From NCBI GenBank assembly GCA_002504525.1, contig DATD01000001.1:38540-79750 (forward strand): DNA of 41,211 bases. The letters are read 5' to 3'. The notes beneath the pieces were generated by a model. The model ran no database searches. It saw nothing but the letters and a program-made list of their open reading frames with translations, and was not told where the DNA came from. Source of the stretch: Methanomassiliicoccus sp. UBA345 (GTDB lineage: Archaea > Thermoplasmatota > Thermoplasmata > Methanomassiliicoccales > Methanomassiliicoccaceae). The position numbers and the translations under genes were made by a program. Positions within the stretch are counted from its first letter, which is position 1. Each line of letters starts with the position of its first letter. Positions 1 through 8,269 of the stretch are shown piece by piece.

Positions 1-2397
1 GATGTCGCTGGAGCCGTCATCCATCTCCTTGACGGTGACCACGTTGCTCATCATGTCCTTCGTATCGTCGATGTGGGTTATGAGCACGATCTGATGGAAC
101 CGCTTCTCCAGGTGGTTCAGCGTCTCCATTATCGCTCTCTTTCTCACCTGGTCCTGGGAGCCGAATATCTCATCCAGGATGAGGAAGTTGATGTCGTTGC
201 CCGAACGGTCGGCCAGGACGCGGGAGATCGCCAGGCGCAGGCAGAGGTTGGCGAGGTCGCTCTCTCCGCCGGAGAATCGGGACAGGGGGTACTTCTCCCC
301 GCCGTCATAGATCTGGATGTCGTAATTGTCGTCCAGCTCGATGCCGCCGTACTTGGAGTCGGTCATGGTGACGAACAGGTCCGATGCGATCTCCGACAGC
401 GTGGGGGTGATGCGCTCCATGACGTTCTGCTTGAAGTCCCCCATGACCCTGGCCAGCATCGCGAGCTCCTGCACCCTCATGGTGCGGCCATCCACGCTCC
501 GCTCCATGTCCTCGATCTCGGCTATGGCCTTGTTCTTGTCGTCCAGCCGTTGCTGCGTGTGCTCTATTCCCATGACCTTCATCGACACCTCGTTGTAGCC
601 GCCCTCTCGGGCCTGCAGGACAGCCTCATACGCCGATTGGGCCTTCTTCAGGTCCCCCTCGGTGTAGCCGACCGCCACCAGGTCATCCTGGAATATCTTG
701 ACCTCGTTGGTGCGAAGAACGATGCTGGCGTTCAGCTCATCCAATCTGGCTTGCAGCTCCGGCAGCCGCGTCGCCTCGCCGGTCAGCGTCTGGAACCTGT
801 CCGCCGCGGCCCGCAGGCCGGGAAGGCGCTCCTTGATCGCCTGGTACGCGGCCTCGTTGAACTGGTCGGCGCTCAGTGCGGCTAACTTCGACGACAGCGA
901 GTCCCGCTGCCCCGTCAGGCTGGCGAGGCTTTCGTTGGCATGCTTCAGCCGCTCGTCGAGGCCGGTGGCCGCATTGACGCTGGCCTGCAGCTTCTTCTTC
1001 CTCTCCTCGAGAGCGCCCTTCCTCAGTTGGAAGATCTGAAGCATTTCTCGTAGCTCGCCAAGCCGGCCCTCCAGTCTGGCGATGGAGGCGTCCGCGGCCT
1101 CACGCTGTTCGTCTAACGCCGAGACGAGATGGGTGTGCTGGTCCCCCATCGGCCGCTGGCAGGTGGGGCATATGCTATCCGGACCTAGCGAGATGACCTC
1201 TTCCCGCTTCCGTTCCAGCTCGCTCACCTCCTTCCGCAGGCCGCGGACCTCGGCATCCGCGCTGGAGATCCTCTCCCGCGTCCCCACGATCTCGGAGTCT
1301 AGCGCCTCCAGGTTCTCGATGACCCTGTCCAGATTTCCCTGGGGGTCCTTCAGCGCATTCCTTTCGGTCGTGGCGTCGGTGATCGTCCTCTCGGCGCGGG
1401 CCATATCGTCCTCGCTGCGCTGCAGCGACTCCAGCAGCTTTGCTCGTTCCAGGTGGGCCCTGAACCCCTCATCCATCGATTCCTTCGTTCTCAGCAGCGA
1501 GTCATGCTCCTCTTTCCTCGCTTTGAGGTCCGGCAATGAGGAAAGCCTACTTTGCAGGGCGGTGATGTCCTTCTCTACTGCCTGCTTCCGCTTGTTCAGC
1601 TCTTCCAGTTCGTCCCGCTTCCTCGACAGGCGGCGGTCGTGCTGTCGGAACTCCTCCTCCTTGAGGGCGACCCACTCCTTATGCCCCTTGGCCTTCTCCA
1701 GCTCCGCCTCCAGTCTGGCCACGTCCTGATTGGCAGCATCGAACTGTCGGCGCAGGGACGCCAGCTCCTCCTCCAAGGCCGTCCTCTCCTCGGTGAGCAC
1801 CTCGCGCTTCGGCCTCCGGTCGACGGTCAGCAGCTGCTCGTTGACGAACTGCAGGTCGGCCTTCTCGTCCCGCTCGTCCCGCTTGATGTCGTCGATGACG
1901 CGCTGCAGCACGTCGAGGTCGAGCATGCGCACGATGAGCTTCTTCCTCTCCGCGGGGGTCAGCGCCGATAGGGCGGACAGTTCCTTCTGGCGAGCGAACA
2001 CCGAGAGGAAGAACGAACGGTGGTCCATGCCCAGTATCTTCTCTACCTGTGCAGTGACGGTACGCTCGGTGGATGCCAGCACCTCTCCGTTGCCGAGGAT
2101 CTCGGCGTCGGCCTTGAGGTTCTTACCCCTCATGGCCCGGCGGACCTGGTACTGCACCCCGCCCAGCTCGAATATGATCTTCACCGAACAATCATCGTTC
2201 GACCCCGCTCCGGAGCGCTTGATGCCTTCCTTGTCGGTGCGGTCCACGCTGCCGCTGCCGTACAGCACCCAGGAGATCGCTTCGACCAGGGTCGACTTCC
2301 CAGAACCGTTCGGGCCCATGATGCCGATGACGCCATCCGGGAACTCCAGCCGGGCGGAGCGGAACCTCCGATAGTTCTCCAGCTCGAGGTAGATCAG
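1..2397 (-). CDS. rad50: DNA double-strand break repair ATPase Rad50 (C-terminus cut by window edge)
   Basis: SMC-like ATPase that partners Mre11 to tether and process DNA ends. About 799 codons are visible. Near the N-terminus is a Walker A motif (GPNGSGKST). Long coiled-coil arms flank a zinc hook CPTC at about residues 410-413 (bases 1159-1170). Near the C-terminus are the ABC signature RFSGGE, a Walker B FLILDE and the H-loop ITHIDD. The frame is still open at base 1, but family length suggests only a few residues are lost. The coding frame has no ATG, GTG or TTG between the last upstream stop and the first conserved residues (IYLELENYRRF). The best start is CTG at 2397, preceded by GGAAGG and overlapping the mre11 stop as CTGA. 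Last gene of herA-mre11-rad50. The identity is certain; the start is inferred. Confidence 0.96.
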   Translation of the reverse strand, partial: MIYLELENYRRFRSARLEFPDGVIGIMGPNGSGKSTLVEAISWVLYGSGSVDRTDKEGIKRSGAGSNDDCSVKIIFELGGVQYQVRRAMRGKNLKADAEILGNGEVLASTERTVTAQVEKILGMDHRSFFLSVFARQKELSALSALTPAERKKLIVRMLDLDVLQRVIDDIKRDERDEKADLQFVNEQLLTVDRRPKREVLTEERTALEEELASLRRQFDAANQDVARLEAELEKAKGHKEWVALKEEEFRQHDRRLSRKRDELEELNKRKQAVEKDITALQSRLSSLPDLKARKEEHDSLLRTKESMDEGFRAHLERAKLLESLQRSEDDMARAERTITDATTERNALKDPQGNLDRVIENLEALDSEIVGTRERISSADAEVRGLRKEVSELERKREEVISLGPDSICPTCQRPMGDQHTHLVSALDEQREAADASIARLEGRLGELREMLQIFQLRKGALEERKKKLQASVNAATGLDERLKHANESLASLTGQRDSLSSKLAALSADQFNEAAYQAIKERLPGLRAAADRFQTLTGEATRLPELQARLDELNASIVLRTNEVKIFQDDLVAVGYTEGDLKKAQSAYEAVLQAREGGYNEVSMKVMGIEHTQQRLDDKNKAIAEIEDMERSVDGRTMRVQELAMLARVMGDFKQNVMERITPTLSEIASDLFVTMTDSKYGGIELDDNYDIQIYDGGEKYPLSRFSGGESDLANLCLRLAISRVLADRSGNDINFLILDEIFGSQDQVRKRAIMETLNHLEKRFHQIVLITHIDDTKDMMSNVVTVKEMDDGSSDI

Positions 2398-3524
2398 TCG
2401 GATCCTTCCAGCCCCCTTTTCAGGTACTCAAGCCCCTGCGCGCGCAGCGCATCCTTGTTCACGCCCTCCACCGGATATCTCTCCAGGAACGACACGAACT
2501 CCTGTTCCAGCGAGTTGATGGTGGCCGCGCCGGCTTGGATGGAAACGTTCTCGCGGTCGATCTCGAAGCGGGGCTCGAAGTGCATGGCGCCGGCGGCAAG
2601 GTCCCTGATCCTCCTGAAGTCCAGCGCCTCATACGTGGTCCGGGGAAGGTCCCTCACCTTCAGCCGGACGATCTTGCCGTCGAGGTCGCGGTCCAGTCGC
2701 GCTTCGATCTCTGCCATGAGCGAAGCAGGGTCGAGGTGGCGGCCGTCGATGGCCGGCAGGTCGAGCATCGGGCGGGCGGGCAGCTCGACCAGCTTCCTCT
2801 TCCTCGTTTCGAGGTCCACGCATAGGAACCCCTTCTTCTGTCCAGCCTCGGCGAAGGAGAACCGCTCGATGGAGCCGCTATAGGCGGTATTGGCTGCCAC
2901 GTCCTGGTTCCCATGGTAGTGCCCCATGGCGATGTAGTCGAGATCGTCCCGCAGGTAGCAGGAGTCGACGATCTGCTCGTTGAACTCGTTCATGCGGAAC
3001 TCCTTGAACCCGACCACCCCGGCGTGCAGCATACCTATCTCGTAGGAGGTCTCGCCGCATCGCGTCAAGGAGGGAAGCATTCCTTTGAACGCCTCGCCGT
3101 CCGCATGGGGGACCGCGTGTACCGTGAGGTCGCCGATGGTGATGCGCTCGTAGGCGCCCTTGTAGACCGGATGGATGTTCGGAAGATGCTCGAACAGGCG
3201 GAAGGCCGAGCCGGTCTCCCTTATCCTCGGCGTGGAGTGGTTGCCGGCGATGATGACCACTGGGATGTCCGCCTCGGACAGCCGCACCAGCTGCTCCAGC
3301 GCGAAGGCCAGGGCGCGGTTGGACGGCCTCACGGTGTCGAAGAGGTCCCCGCTGTGCAGCACCGCGTCCGGACGCAGTTCGAGAACGCGGTCCACGAACG
3401 CCTGGAACGACAGATAGGTGTCCACCTCTCTCTGGTTCAATCCCTTGAAGGCGCAGTCGTCGTCGCACACCCGACGGTACGCGGAGTAGCCGAGATGCGT
3501 GTCCGCGACATGAACGATCCTCAA
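2394..3524 (-). CDS. mre11: DNA repair exonuclease/endonuclease Mre11
   Basis: Mn-dependent nuclease of the Mre11-Rad50 complex. Calcineurin-like phosphoesterase motifs appear in order: ADTHLGY, SGDLFD, AGNH, MLHAG and the metal-binding MGHYHGN. About 376 residues from the chosen start, normal for archaea. I place the start at TTG 3524 (LRIVHVADTHLG), with GGAGG eight bases upstream. An in-frame TTG at 3608 would add a low-complexity, glycine-rich 28-residue extension unlike the family. The stop overlaps the rad50 CTG start, implying translational coupling. It follows herA by about 140 bp on the same strand, the usual archaeal arrangement; the nuclease NurA, often in the same operon, is not visible here. 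Confidence 0.95.
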   Translation of the reverse strand: MRIVHVADTHLGYSAYRRVCDDDCAFKGLNQREVDTYLSFQAFVDRVLELRPDAVLHSGDLFDTVRPSNRALAFALEQLVRLSEADIPVVIIAGNHSTPRIRETGSAFRLFEHLPNIHPVYKGAYERITIGDLTVHAVPHADGEAFKGMLPSLTRCGETSYEIGMLHAGVVGFKEFRMNEFNEQIVDSCYLRDDLDYIAMGHYHGNQDVAANTAYSGSIERFSFAEAGQKKGFLCVDLETRKRKLVELPARPMLDLPAIDGRHLDPASLMAEIEARLDRDLDGKIVRLKVRDLPRTTYEALDFRRIRDLAAGAMHFEPRFEIDRENVSIQAGAATINSLEQEFVSFLERYPVEGVNKDALRAQGLEYLKRGLEGSD

Positions 3525-3665
3525 GCCAACGCCTCCGCGACCGTCAAACCCGATCTCCCCGGGCGGCGAAGGGGCTGCACCATCTTTAGCCTTTTCTTTA
3601 CTATCCAACTAAGTCGACGATGGTGAGCCGAATTGGATGGCTCGCCTAGGGGAGACCGGTTTAGC

Positions 3666-5207
3666 TCAGTAGAATGTCGCTCCCACCGGGGTCTTCCTGA
3701 ACGTCTTTCTCGGCCCGCCGTCGGCGGCCGCCTTGTCGAGGTACTCCTCGTAGAGGTGGATCTTCACCGGCACCGCGAACGGGGTGAACGGCGAGGCGAT
3801 CAGCGCCTCGCCGGGCATAAGCATCTGTATCTCGTTGTCCAGCTGCGAGATGTCCTGCTTGGCCGAGTTCCTCAGTATCTCGCGGTCCCTCCTGTCCGCC
3901 AGACCGAGGATGAACAGGGTGTTGAACTGGGATATGATCTCCGAGTCGATCAGCTTCGGCTGCTGTGACACCGCGCACAGTCCGGTCTTGAACTTGCGCC
4001 CCTCCCGGGCGATCTGCGCGAAAATCGTCCCCTTCGCCTCGGTCAGCACCCTCTGGGCTTCCTCCAGGGCGATGAGCACCGGCGGGATCTTGTCGAACTC
4101 CGTCTTGTCGCCGTACAGCGCCTTGTTCTTCTCGAAAATGGCGCGCGACAGCACGGTGGAGATGAGAAGCTCTTCCGCCTCGTACATGTTGGACGTGTCC
4201 ACAAGAACGACCTTCCCGTCGTGCAGGCAGTCGATGATGTGGTTCGTTATCGACAACTTCGGGTCCCGGGATATGAGGTCGAAACGGAACAGCGACTCGA
4301 GGCGGCGCTTGACGACGTTGATCGTCCCCTCGTGGTACTTTCCCTCGCCCAGCGCCTTGGAGATTTCCTGCACGCTCTTGTCGTTGATGTCCGTCAGCCA
4401 CGTCTCCCCGAACCGGAACTGGGCGGACTCCATGAACTCCTTCTGCGCGCCGGTGAACTCGTAGAGGTTCTCCAGGTCGGTGATCTGGATCTCCGAGGAC
4501 GCCACGTGCAGCGTGTTGTACGGCCCGTCCAGCTTGCGGGAGGAGAACACCACCAGCGCGTCCCCCATGCCCGCCTGCTTCAGTCCTTTCTTTCCCGATT
4601 CGCCGCCGTCGTAGTACTCGCCGTGCGGATCGAGCACCAGGAAGCCGTACTTGCGCAGCCGCATGCACGACAGGGCCAGGTTCTTCATCAGATTGCTCTT
4701 CCCCATGCCGGTGGTGGCGAATATGCCGATGTGGTGCGGTATGGCTTTGCCGGAGATCCCGACCGGGAAGTCCAGCACCCGGTCGCCGGAGCGCAGGTTG
4801 CCCACCTGGACGTCGCCCAGGCTGCTCTTGAGGAACTCGTAATCGTCGATGGAGGTCCGGCGGACGGTGGAGAAGTGATGCGGGATCGTCTTGGTCTTCC
4901 TGAACTCGTCACCCACGCAGCCCAGGGGCGCCGACACCCCGACGCAGTACAGGTCGTCCCGGATCGCTCCGAGATCGTACTCGCGCCGCTCGGCGTCCAT
5001 GTGAAGCATGTGGCCTGCCTCGGTGGTCATCCAGTTCATGTCGTCGGCGTCCGCACCGTGCTCGATGTCCATGACCCTGATGAGAAAGCGCTCCGACCCC
5101 GGACCGCTCTCCACCACCAACATCTCCCCCACCTGGAGTTCCTCGCCGAAGTTCATCCTGAACCTGGTCTCCATGACGCTGTTCCCTACCACGCGACCGA
5201 TATGCAA
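3666..5207 (-). CDS. herA: HerA-type hexameric DNA translocase/helicase
   Basis: Bipolar DNA translocase of the FtsK/HerA superfamily that works with NurA and Mre11-Rad50 in end resection. It has an N-terminal HAS-barrel-like region, Walker A (ATTGMGKSN) and FLVLDPHGEY after it, a Walker B segment VLIALEEAQ, and an arginine-finger type C-terminus (LADRRDREILRNSA). About 513 residues from TTG 5207, which has the ribosome site GGAGAGAGGTT directly upstream. A GTG at 5309 would extend it through the likely TATA region and add a sequence unlike the family, so I reject that longer form. First gene of the minus-strand herA-mre11-rad50 set. Confidence 0.93.
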   Translation of the reverse strand: MHIGRVVGNSVMETRFRMNFGEELQVGEMLVVESGPGSERFLIRVMDIEHGADADDMNWMTTEAGHMLHMDAERREYDLGAIRDDLYCVGVSAPLGCVGDEFRKTKTIPHHFSTVRRTSIDDYEFLKSSLGDVQVGNLRSGDRVLDFPVGISGKAIPHHIGIFATTGMGKSNLMKNLALSCMRLRKYGFLVLDPHGEYYDGGESGKKGLKQAGMGDALVVFSSRKLDGPYNTLHVASSEIQITDLENLYEFTGAQKEFMESAQFRFGETWLTDINDKSVQEISKALGEGKYHEGTINVVKRRLESLFRFDLISRDPKLSITNHIIDCLHDGKVVLVDTSNMYEAEELLISTVLSRAIFEKNKALYGDKTEFDKIPPVLIALEEAQRVLTEAKGTIFAQIAREGRKFKTGLCAVSQQPKLIDSEIISQFNTLFILGLADRRDREILRNSAKQDISQLDNEIQMLMPGEALIASPFTPFAVPVKIHLYEEYLDKAAADGGPRKTFRKTPVGATFY

Positions 5208-5492
5208 ACGAACCTCTCTCCGGCCTGCCGCTGGGCAGGCTGCTTCCTCATGAGCTTTTTGATAGAAACTGTTTATGGAGCGAGCGGCCGCGGTCGAAAA
5301 CAATCGCACGGTATGCGCTCACGCATCTAGGAAACGTTAGAAGGCCGCGGCTATCGAGGAGCGGCACATCTCGGGAGCGGCCTGTCTTCGGGACCGCCGC
5401 TGAGCGAGCGTGAGCGGAGAATTATCATGCGAAATACCATTTCCGCCGCGACACTGGCCAGCATATCAGTAGGGCGTCATGAATATTTGTAT
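5208..5492. promoter_or_regulatory. herA upstream region with TATA-like box and 5' hairpin
   Basis: Divergent spacer between herA and the first beta-helix gene. On the minus strand CCATAAAC (5271-5278) and an A/T-rich stretch up to 5257 are the best TATA-like elements for herA, giving a short leader. That leader holds a 7-bp hairpin at 5223-5240 (GCCTGCC, loop GCTG, GGCAGGC) just ahead of the ribosome site. From 5279 to about 5480 the sequence is GC-rich and I see no convincing gene; an 84-codon minus-strand frame at 5425-5679 has no ribosome site and no family character. Confidence 0.45.
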
Positions 5493-5503
5493 CTTTATAA
5501 ATA
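5493..5503 (+). promoter_or_regulatory. TATA box of the first beta-helix gene
   Basis: CTTTATAAATA is a near-consensus archaeal TATA box. A start of transcription about 25 bp downstream, near 5527, would leave an unusually long leader of about 170 bases before the ATG at 5695. An inverted repeat TGATA-GGTA-TATCA lies at 5524-5537, right at the expected transcription start, and could be an operator. Confidence 0.6.
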
Positions 5504-5658
5504 ATCAGAATGGACGTTGGGGTTGATAGGTATATCACTTCTCCCCGGCTCCCTTGGCCGGGAGGTACTCTCTGAAAGAACGCACACATGCAGATGAGCG
5601 CAAGCTCTGGAGAACGCCAAATAATGAACAAGGCGGCCAGCAACGGCTGGTTAAACTT

Positions 5659-5694
5659 GCCAAGAAGGTGAGAACTCAAACATGAGTTGATCGA
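5659..5694 (+). promoter_or_regulatory. Conserved leader with Met-Ser-stop mini-ORF (copy 1)
   Basis: The element GCCAAGAAGGTGA (5659-5671) carries a Shine-Dalgarno-like AAGGTGA. Ten bases later comes ATGAGTTGA (5682-5690), a complete two-codon ORF ending four bases before the ATG of the beta-helix gene. The ribosome site is well placed for the mini-ORF but about 23 bases from the main ATG. The same arrangement is present before the second beta-helix gene at 8233-8269, with different bases between the shared blocks. Confidence 0.5.
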
Positions 5695-7953
5695 ATGGAA
5701 AATGATAAAAATAGGATGGGAAAAAAAGCCTATAAGTTCGGGGCCATAATTGCCGTGGCCCTGTTGATTGGCTCCGTATTGGCCATATGCACTACCAATG
5801 CGGACGCGGCGCGTTCCTCCGACCTAACGGTCGAGAAGAAGAACGCGAAGACGCTGGTGAAGAACGAACGAGGAAAGACCATCATCTCTACCACCAACTC
5901 CGCGAGCGCCATACAGGGAGCCATCGACCGTGCCAACGCTGGTGGGACGGTAACGCTGATGGCTGGGACCTACTACCTCTCGAAGGAGATCTCGATGAGG
6001 GCTGGGGTCACGCTGCAGGGGGCCGGCGAGAAAACGGTCCTCGTCAACAATGGCATTCGCCTATCTGATGTCTCCGATGTGGCTCTCAAGGGCTTTGCGC
6101 TCCGGGGAACCGCTGACATCTACGTGACTGCCTACAGTACCGATGTCCGCAACATAGTGATGCAGGATATATCAGCAAAGGATGTGCAGGGCGTTAATGC
6201 CGTGTTCACCCTGGATGTCCAGCGACACACCCTCTCGGATGTCAGCATGCTCCGCCTGTCTGCCGTCGACTGCGACGCCTACGGGTTCTCCATCATCGGC
6301 AGCGGAACCGGCACATGTGAGGTGCGGGACGTGGCCATCGATGGCTGCGAGGCAATAAGGTGTGGTGTGGAAGCCCGGCCAAACGACTGGGTCGTCGGCT
6401 TTGCCCTGGCGGTGAACGTCGATGTCACCAACATGCAGGTGAAGAACTCAAAGGCTTCCTACAATTGGGAAGATGGGTTCTACATGCGCCAGGACGTCTC
6501 GAAGAACAACGTGGTGTTCGAGAACTGCGTCGCAGAGTACAATGGGGTCAAGCCTGCCTTCATGGAAGGCTTTGGCTTCTTTGTCGATAGCTCGGTGGTC
6601 CTCAAGGACTGCACGGGCGTGGGCAACAAGGGCGGTCTGATCAATGTCAACACCATCCCTGAGCCCGAACCAGAGCCGGAACCTGAGCCTGAGCCAACCC
6701 CCGAACCTGTCAAGGGGACATCGTCAATATCCATGACGACCTCCCCCTCGTCGGTCGAGGTCGGTCAGACGATCCAGGCCACCGGTGTGCTGACCGCCAC
6801 CAACGAAGATGGGACCAAAGCCCTCGGTAACGTGGCGATGACGACCGTCGTGACCCGGCCTGATGGCTCCAAGATCACCGCTCAGGTGACTACGGACTCT
6901 AATGGCAAGTTCACCATGGTCTATACCCCCAACACGGCGGGCACCTACGGATTTGCGGCTACCTTTGCAGGCAACGATGCCTATGAGGGGAGCGTCAAGG
7001 CGGTAAGCTGGACGGCCAAGGCAGTGCCTGCGCCGGAACCGACCCCGTCGGCTGACCTGTATGTCTATCCAGGCAACATTGTCAAGAACGCCAATGGGGT
7101 AACGGTCCACACGGGCTCCGATGCCATTCAGTGGGCGGTCAACAACGGCAACACCGTGCTGGTCTCATCTGGCACCTACCAGGTGAGCGGAAACATCTAC
7201 ATGAGGAGCGGCTCCACTCTGATGGGCGAGGGTTCGGACAAGACCACCCTCAACTTCGCCAGGGGAGCCATCATCATGGACGGTGTGAGCAACACTGCGG
7301 TAAAGGGATTCCACATCACTGGGGCTGGCTCCTGCCAGTCCTGGGCGAACGGTGTCACCGTCCGCAACCACCTGTGGGAGGATATCCACCTCGACCACGT
7401 GACCAGGGGCATCATCAACAACGCCATCGGTACCTGGGTTGAGAGCAATGGTGTCATCGACGGACTGACCTACCGGAACGTCTTCGTTGACTCCCCCGCG
7501 ACCTGGGGCTTCCTCATCAACGGCAACAATTTCGACGGATGGGTCAAGAACGTCCTGTTCGACACCTGCACTGCCGTTAGATGCGGGAACTCTCTGGGCG
7601 TCACCGATCCCAACAATGCCGACGCATGGATCCCCGGTTTCGACCTCGCCGAAAGGTGCAACATTGACGGGATGAGGCTGGTCAACTGCCGTGCCGACAA
7701 CAACTGGGAGAGCGGTTTCCACCTGGAGATCGCTCCGGATGTCCGCAACGTCGTCTTCGAGAACTGTACTGCCAGCAACAACGGGCAGAAGCCCGGCGCC
7801 CTGTATGGCGCTGGCTTCTTCTGTGGCGACAGGGCCGGATTCGACGAGTGCACGTTCGTTAACTGCTCCGGAAGCGGCAATACCCGGGGCGGTATCAACT
7901 ACGACATCCCCAACGTGCGGGTCGTCAGCATAGCTCTCCCGTACTCCAGCTAA
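5695..7953 (+). CDS. Exported protein with two right-handed beta-helix domains and an Ig-like domain
   Basis: 752 residues. A hydrophobic segment at about residues 16-32 followed by small residues (TTNADAA) is a signal peptide or anchor. Residues about 45-320 form a parallel beta-helix of NosD/pectate-lyase type, with rungs such as VVFENCVAEYNG. A Glu-Pro repeat linker (about 322-338) leads to an Ig-like domain (about 343-443) resembling bacterial Ig-like repeats. After a second proline-rich linker a second beta-helix fills about 452-752. The two helices are homologous to each other and to the next two genes. No catalytic residues are evident, so a structural, adhesive or glycan-binding surface role is inferred. 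Promoter and mini-ORF leader lie upstream; a T-tract follows the stop. Confidence 0.88.
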   Translation: MENDKNRMGKKAYKFGAIIAVALLIGSVLAICTTNADAARSSDLTVEKKNAKTLVKNERGKTIISTTNSASAIQGAIDRANAGGTVTLMAGTYYLSKEISMRAGVTLQGAGEKTVLVNNGIRLSDVSDVALKGFALRGTADIYVTAYSTDVRNIVMQDISAKDVQGVNAVFTLDVQRHTLSDVSMLRLSAVDCDAYGFSIIGSGTGTCEVRDVAIDGCEAIRCGVEARPNDWVVGFALAVNVDVTNMQVKNSKASYNWEDGFYMRQDVSKNNVVFENCVAEYNGVKPAFMEGFGFFVDSSVVLKDCTGVGNKGGLINVNTIPEPEPEPEPEPEPTPEPVKGTSSISMTTSPSSVEVGQTIQATGVLTATNEDGTKALGNVAMTTVVTRPDGSKITAQVTTDSNGKFTMVYTPNTAGTYGFAATFAGNDAYEGSVKAVSWTAKAVPAPEPTPSADLYVYPGNIVKNANGVTVHTGSDAIQWAVNNGNTVLVSSGTYQVSGNIYMRSGSTLMGEGSDKTTLNFARGAIIMDGVSNTAVKGFHITGAGSCQSWANGVTVRNHLWEDIHLDHVTRGIINNAIGTWVESNGVIDGLTYRNVFVDSPATWGFLINGNNFDGWVKNVLFDTCTAVRCGNSLGVTDPNNADAWIPGFDLAERCNIDGMRLVNCRADNNWESGFHLEIAPDVRNVVFENCTASNNGQKPGALYGAGFFCGDRAGFDECTFVNCSGSGNTRGGINYDIPNVRVVSIALPYSS
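6661..6696 (+). repeat. Glu-Pro tandem coding repeat (six EP units)
   Basis: Six consecutive Glu-Pro dipeptides encoded with alternating synonymous codons (GAG/GAA with CCC/CCA/CCG/CCT), followed by TPEP. It forms a stiff extended linker between the first beta-helix and the Ig-like domain. Confidence 0.9.
7194..7261 (+). repeat. Tract identical to 8635-8702 in the next paralogue
   Basis: 68 bases identical to 8635-8702, at a constant offset of 1441. They encode the stretch around YMRSGSTLMGEGSDKTTL. Flanking sequence is clearly diverged at synonymous sites, so this patch is more alike than its surroundings. Confidence 0.85.
7660..7820 (+). repeat. Tract 159/161 identical to 9101-9261 in the next paralogue
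   Basis: 161 bases differing at only two synonymous positions from 9101-9261 at the same 1441 offset. They encode the rungs from NIDGMRLVNCRADNNWESGF to NNGQKPGALYGAGF. A further near-identical patch covers about 7879-7930. Interpreted as recent gene conversion or duplication tracts. Confidence 0.85.
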
Positions 7954-7980
7954 GCAGCTGGCGTTAAACACTTTATAAAC

Positions 7981-7993
7981 CTCTCTTTTTTTC
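7981..7993 (+). terminator. Pyrimidine/T-tract terminator after the first beta-helix gene
   Basis: CTCTCTTTTTTTTC, 28 bases after the stop codon, without a stable hairpin. T-rich tracts alone are enough for archaeal RNA polymerase termination. Confidence 0.5.
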
Positions 7994-8232
7994 TTGAACC
8001 TCAGAGCCCCACATCACGTACTGCCCCGTTGTCGTTCCGCTGTTTACCGGCCCGTGTCCAGATGGGGCCTGTGTGCTGATAGTAAAGTATTATCAGGGAT
8101 GACGTTAACGCTGACACACTTATCTGCCCCTTCGTTCTCGGCACCCCGGGATGCGCCGGCCGCCTGTTTACCCGACCGATGCAGAAGAATGTCTGGTCAA
8201 TAGGTCAAGCTCAGCATCTAACGACTGAACTC

Positions 8233-8269
8233 GCCAAGAAGGTGAAATCCATAAGAATGAGTTGATTCA
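8233..8269 (+). promoter_or_regulatory. Conserved leader with Met-Ser-stop mini-ORF (copy 2)
   Basis: GCCAAGAAGGTGA at 8233-8245, then after 11 bases ATGAGTTGA at 8257-8265, then four bases, then the ATG at 8270. The order, spacing and mini-ORF match copy 1 at 5659-5694, although the bases between the elements differ. Confidence 0.5.

Larger units (their letters stand above)
7954..8269 (+). other. Spacer between beta-helix genes: T-tract terminator, TATA-like boxes, dyad, leader
   Basis: Right after the stop comes CTTTATAAAC (7971-7980), a TATA-like box, and then a run of eight T (7985-7992) inside a pyrimidine-rich stretch suited to archaeal intrinsic termination. A dyad CTGATA-nine bases-TATCAG lies at 8076-8096. 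The second copy of the mini-ORF leader is at 8233-8269. A 69-codon frame at 7994-8203 has no ribosome site and is not counted as a gene. Confidence 0.5.

Noticed and set aside
73..2374. Several long plus-strand open frames across the first 2.4 kb
   Set aside because: They are antisense to rad50, whose Walker motifs, CPTC hook and signature are clear; their products are Ser/Leu-rich with no family character.
3655..3680. tRNA-like string GTTTAGCTCAGTAGAA
   Set aside because: It resembles a D-arm but no acceptor, anticodon or T arm follows; it is the 3' end of herA.
5425..5679. 84-codon minus-strand frame
   Set aside because: It lies antisense to the beta-helix leader and covers the TATA box, with no ribosome site.
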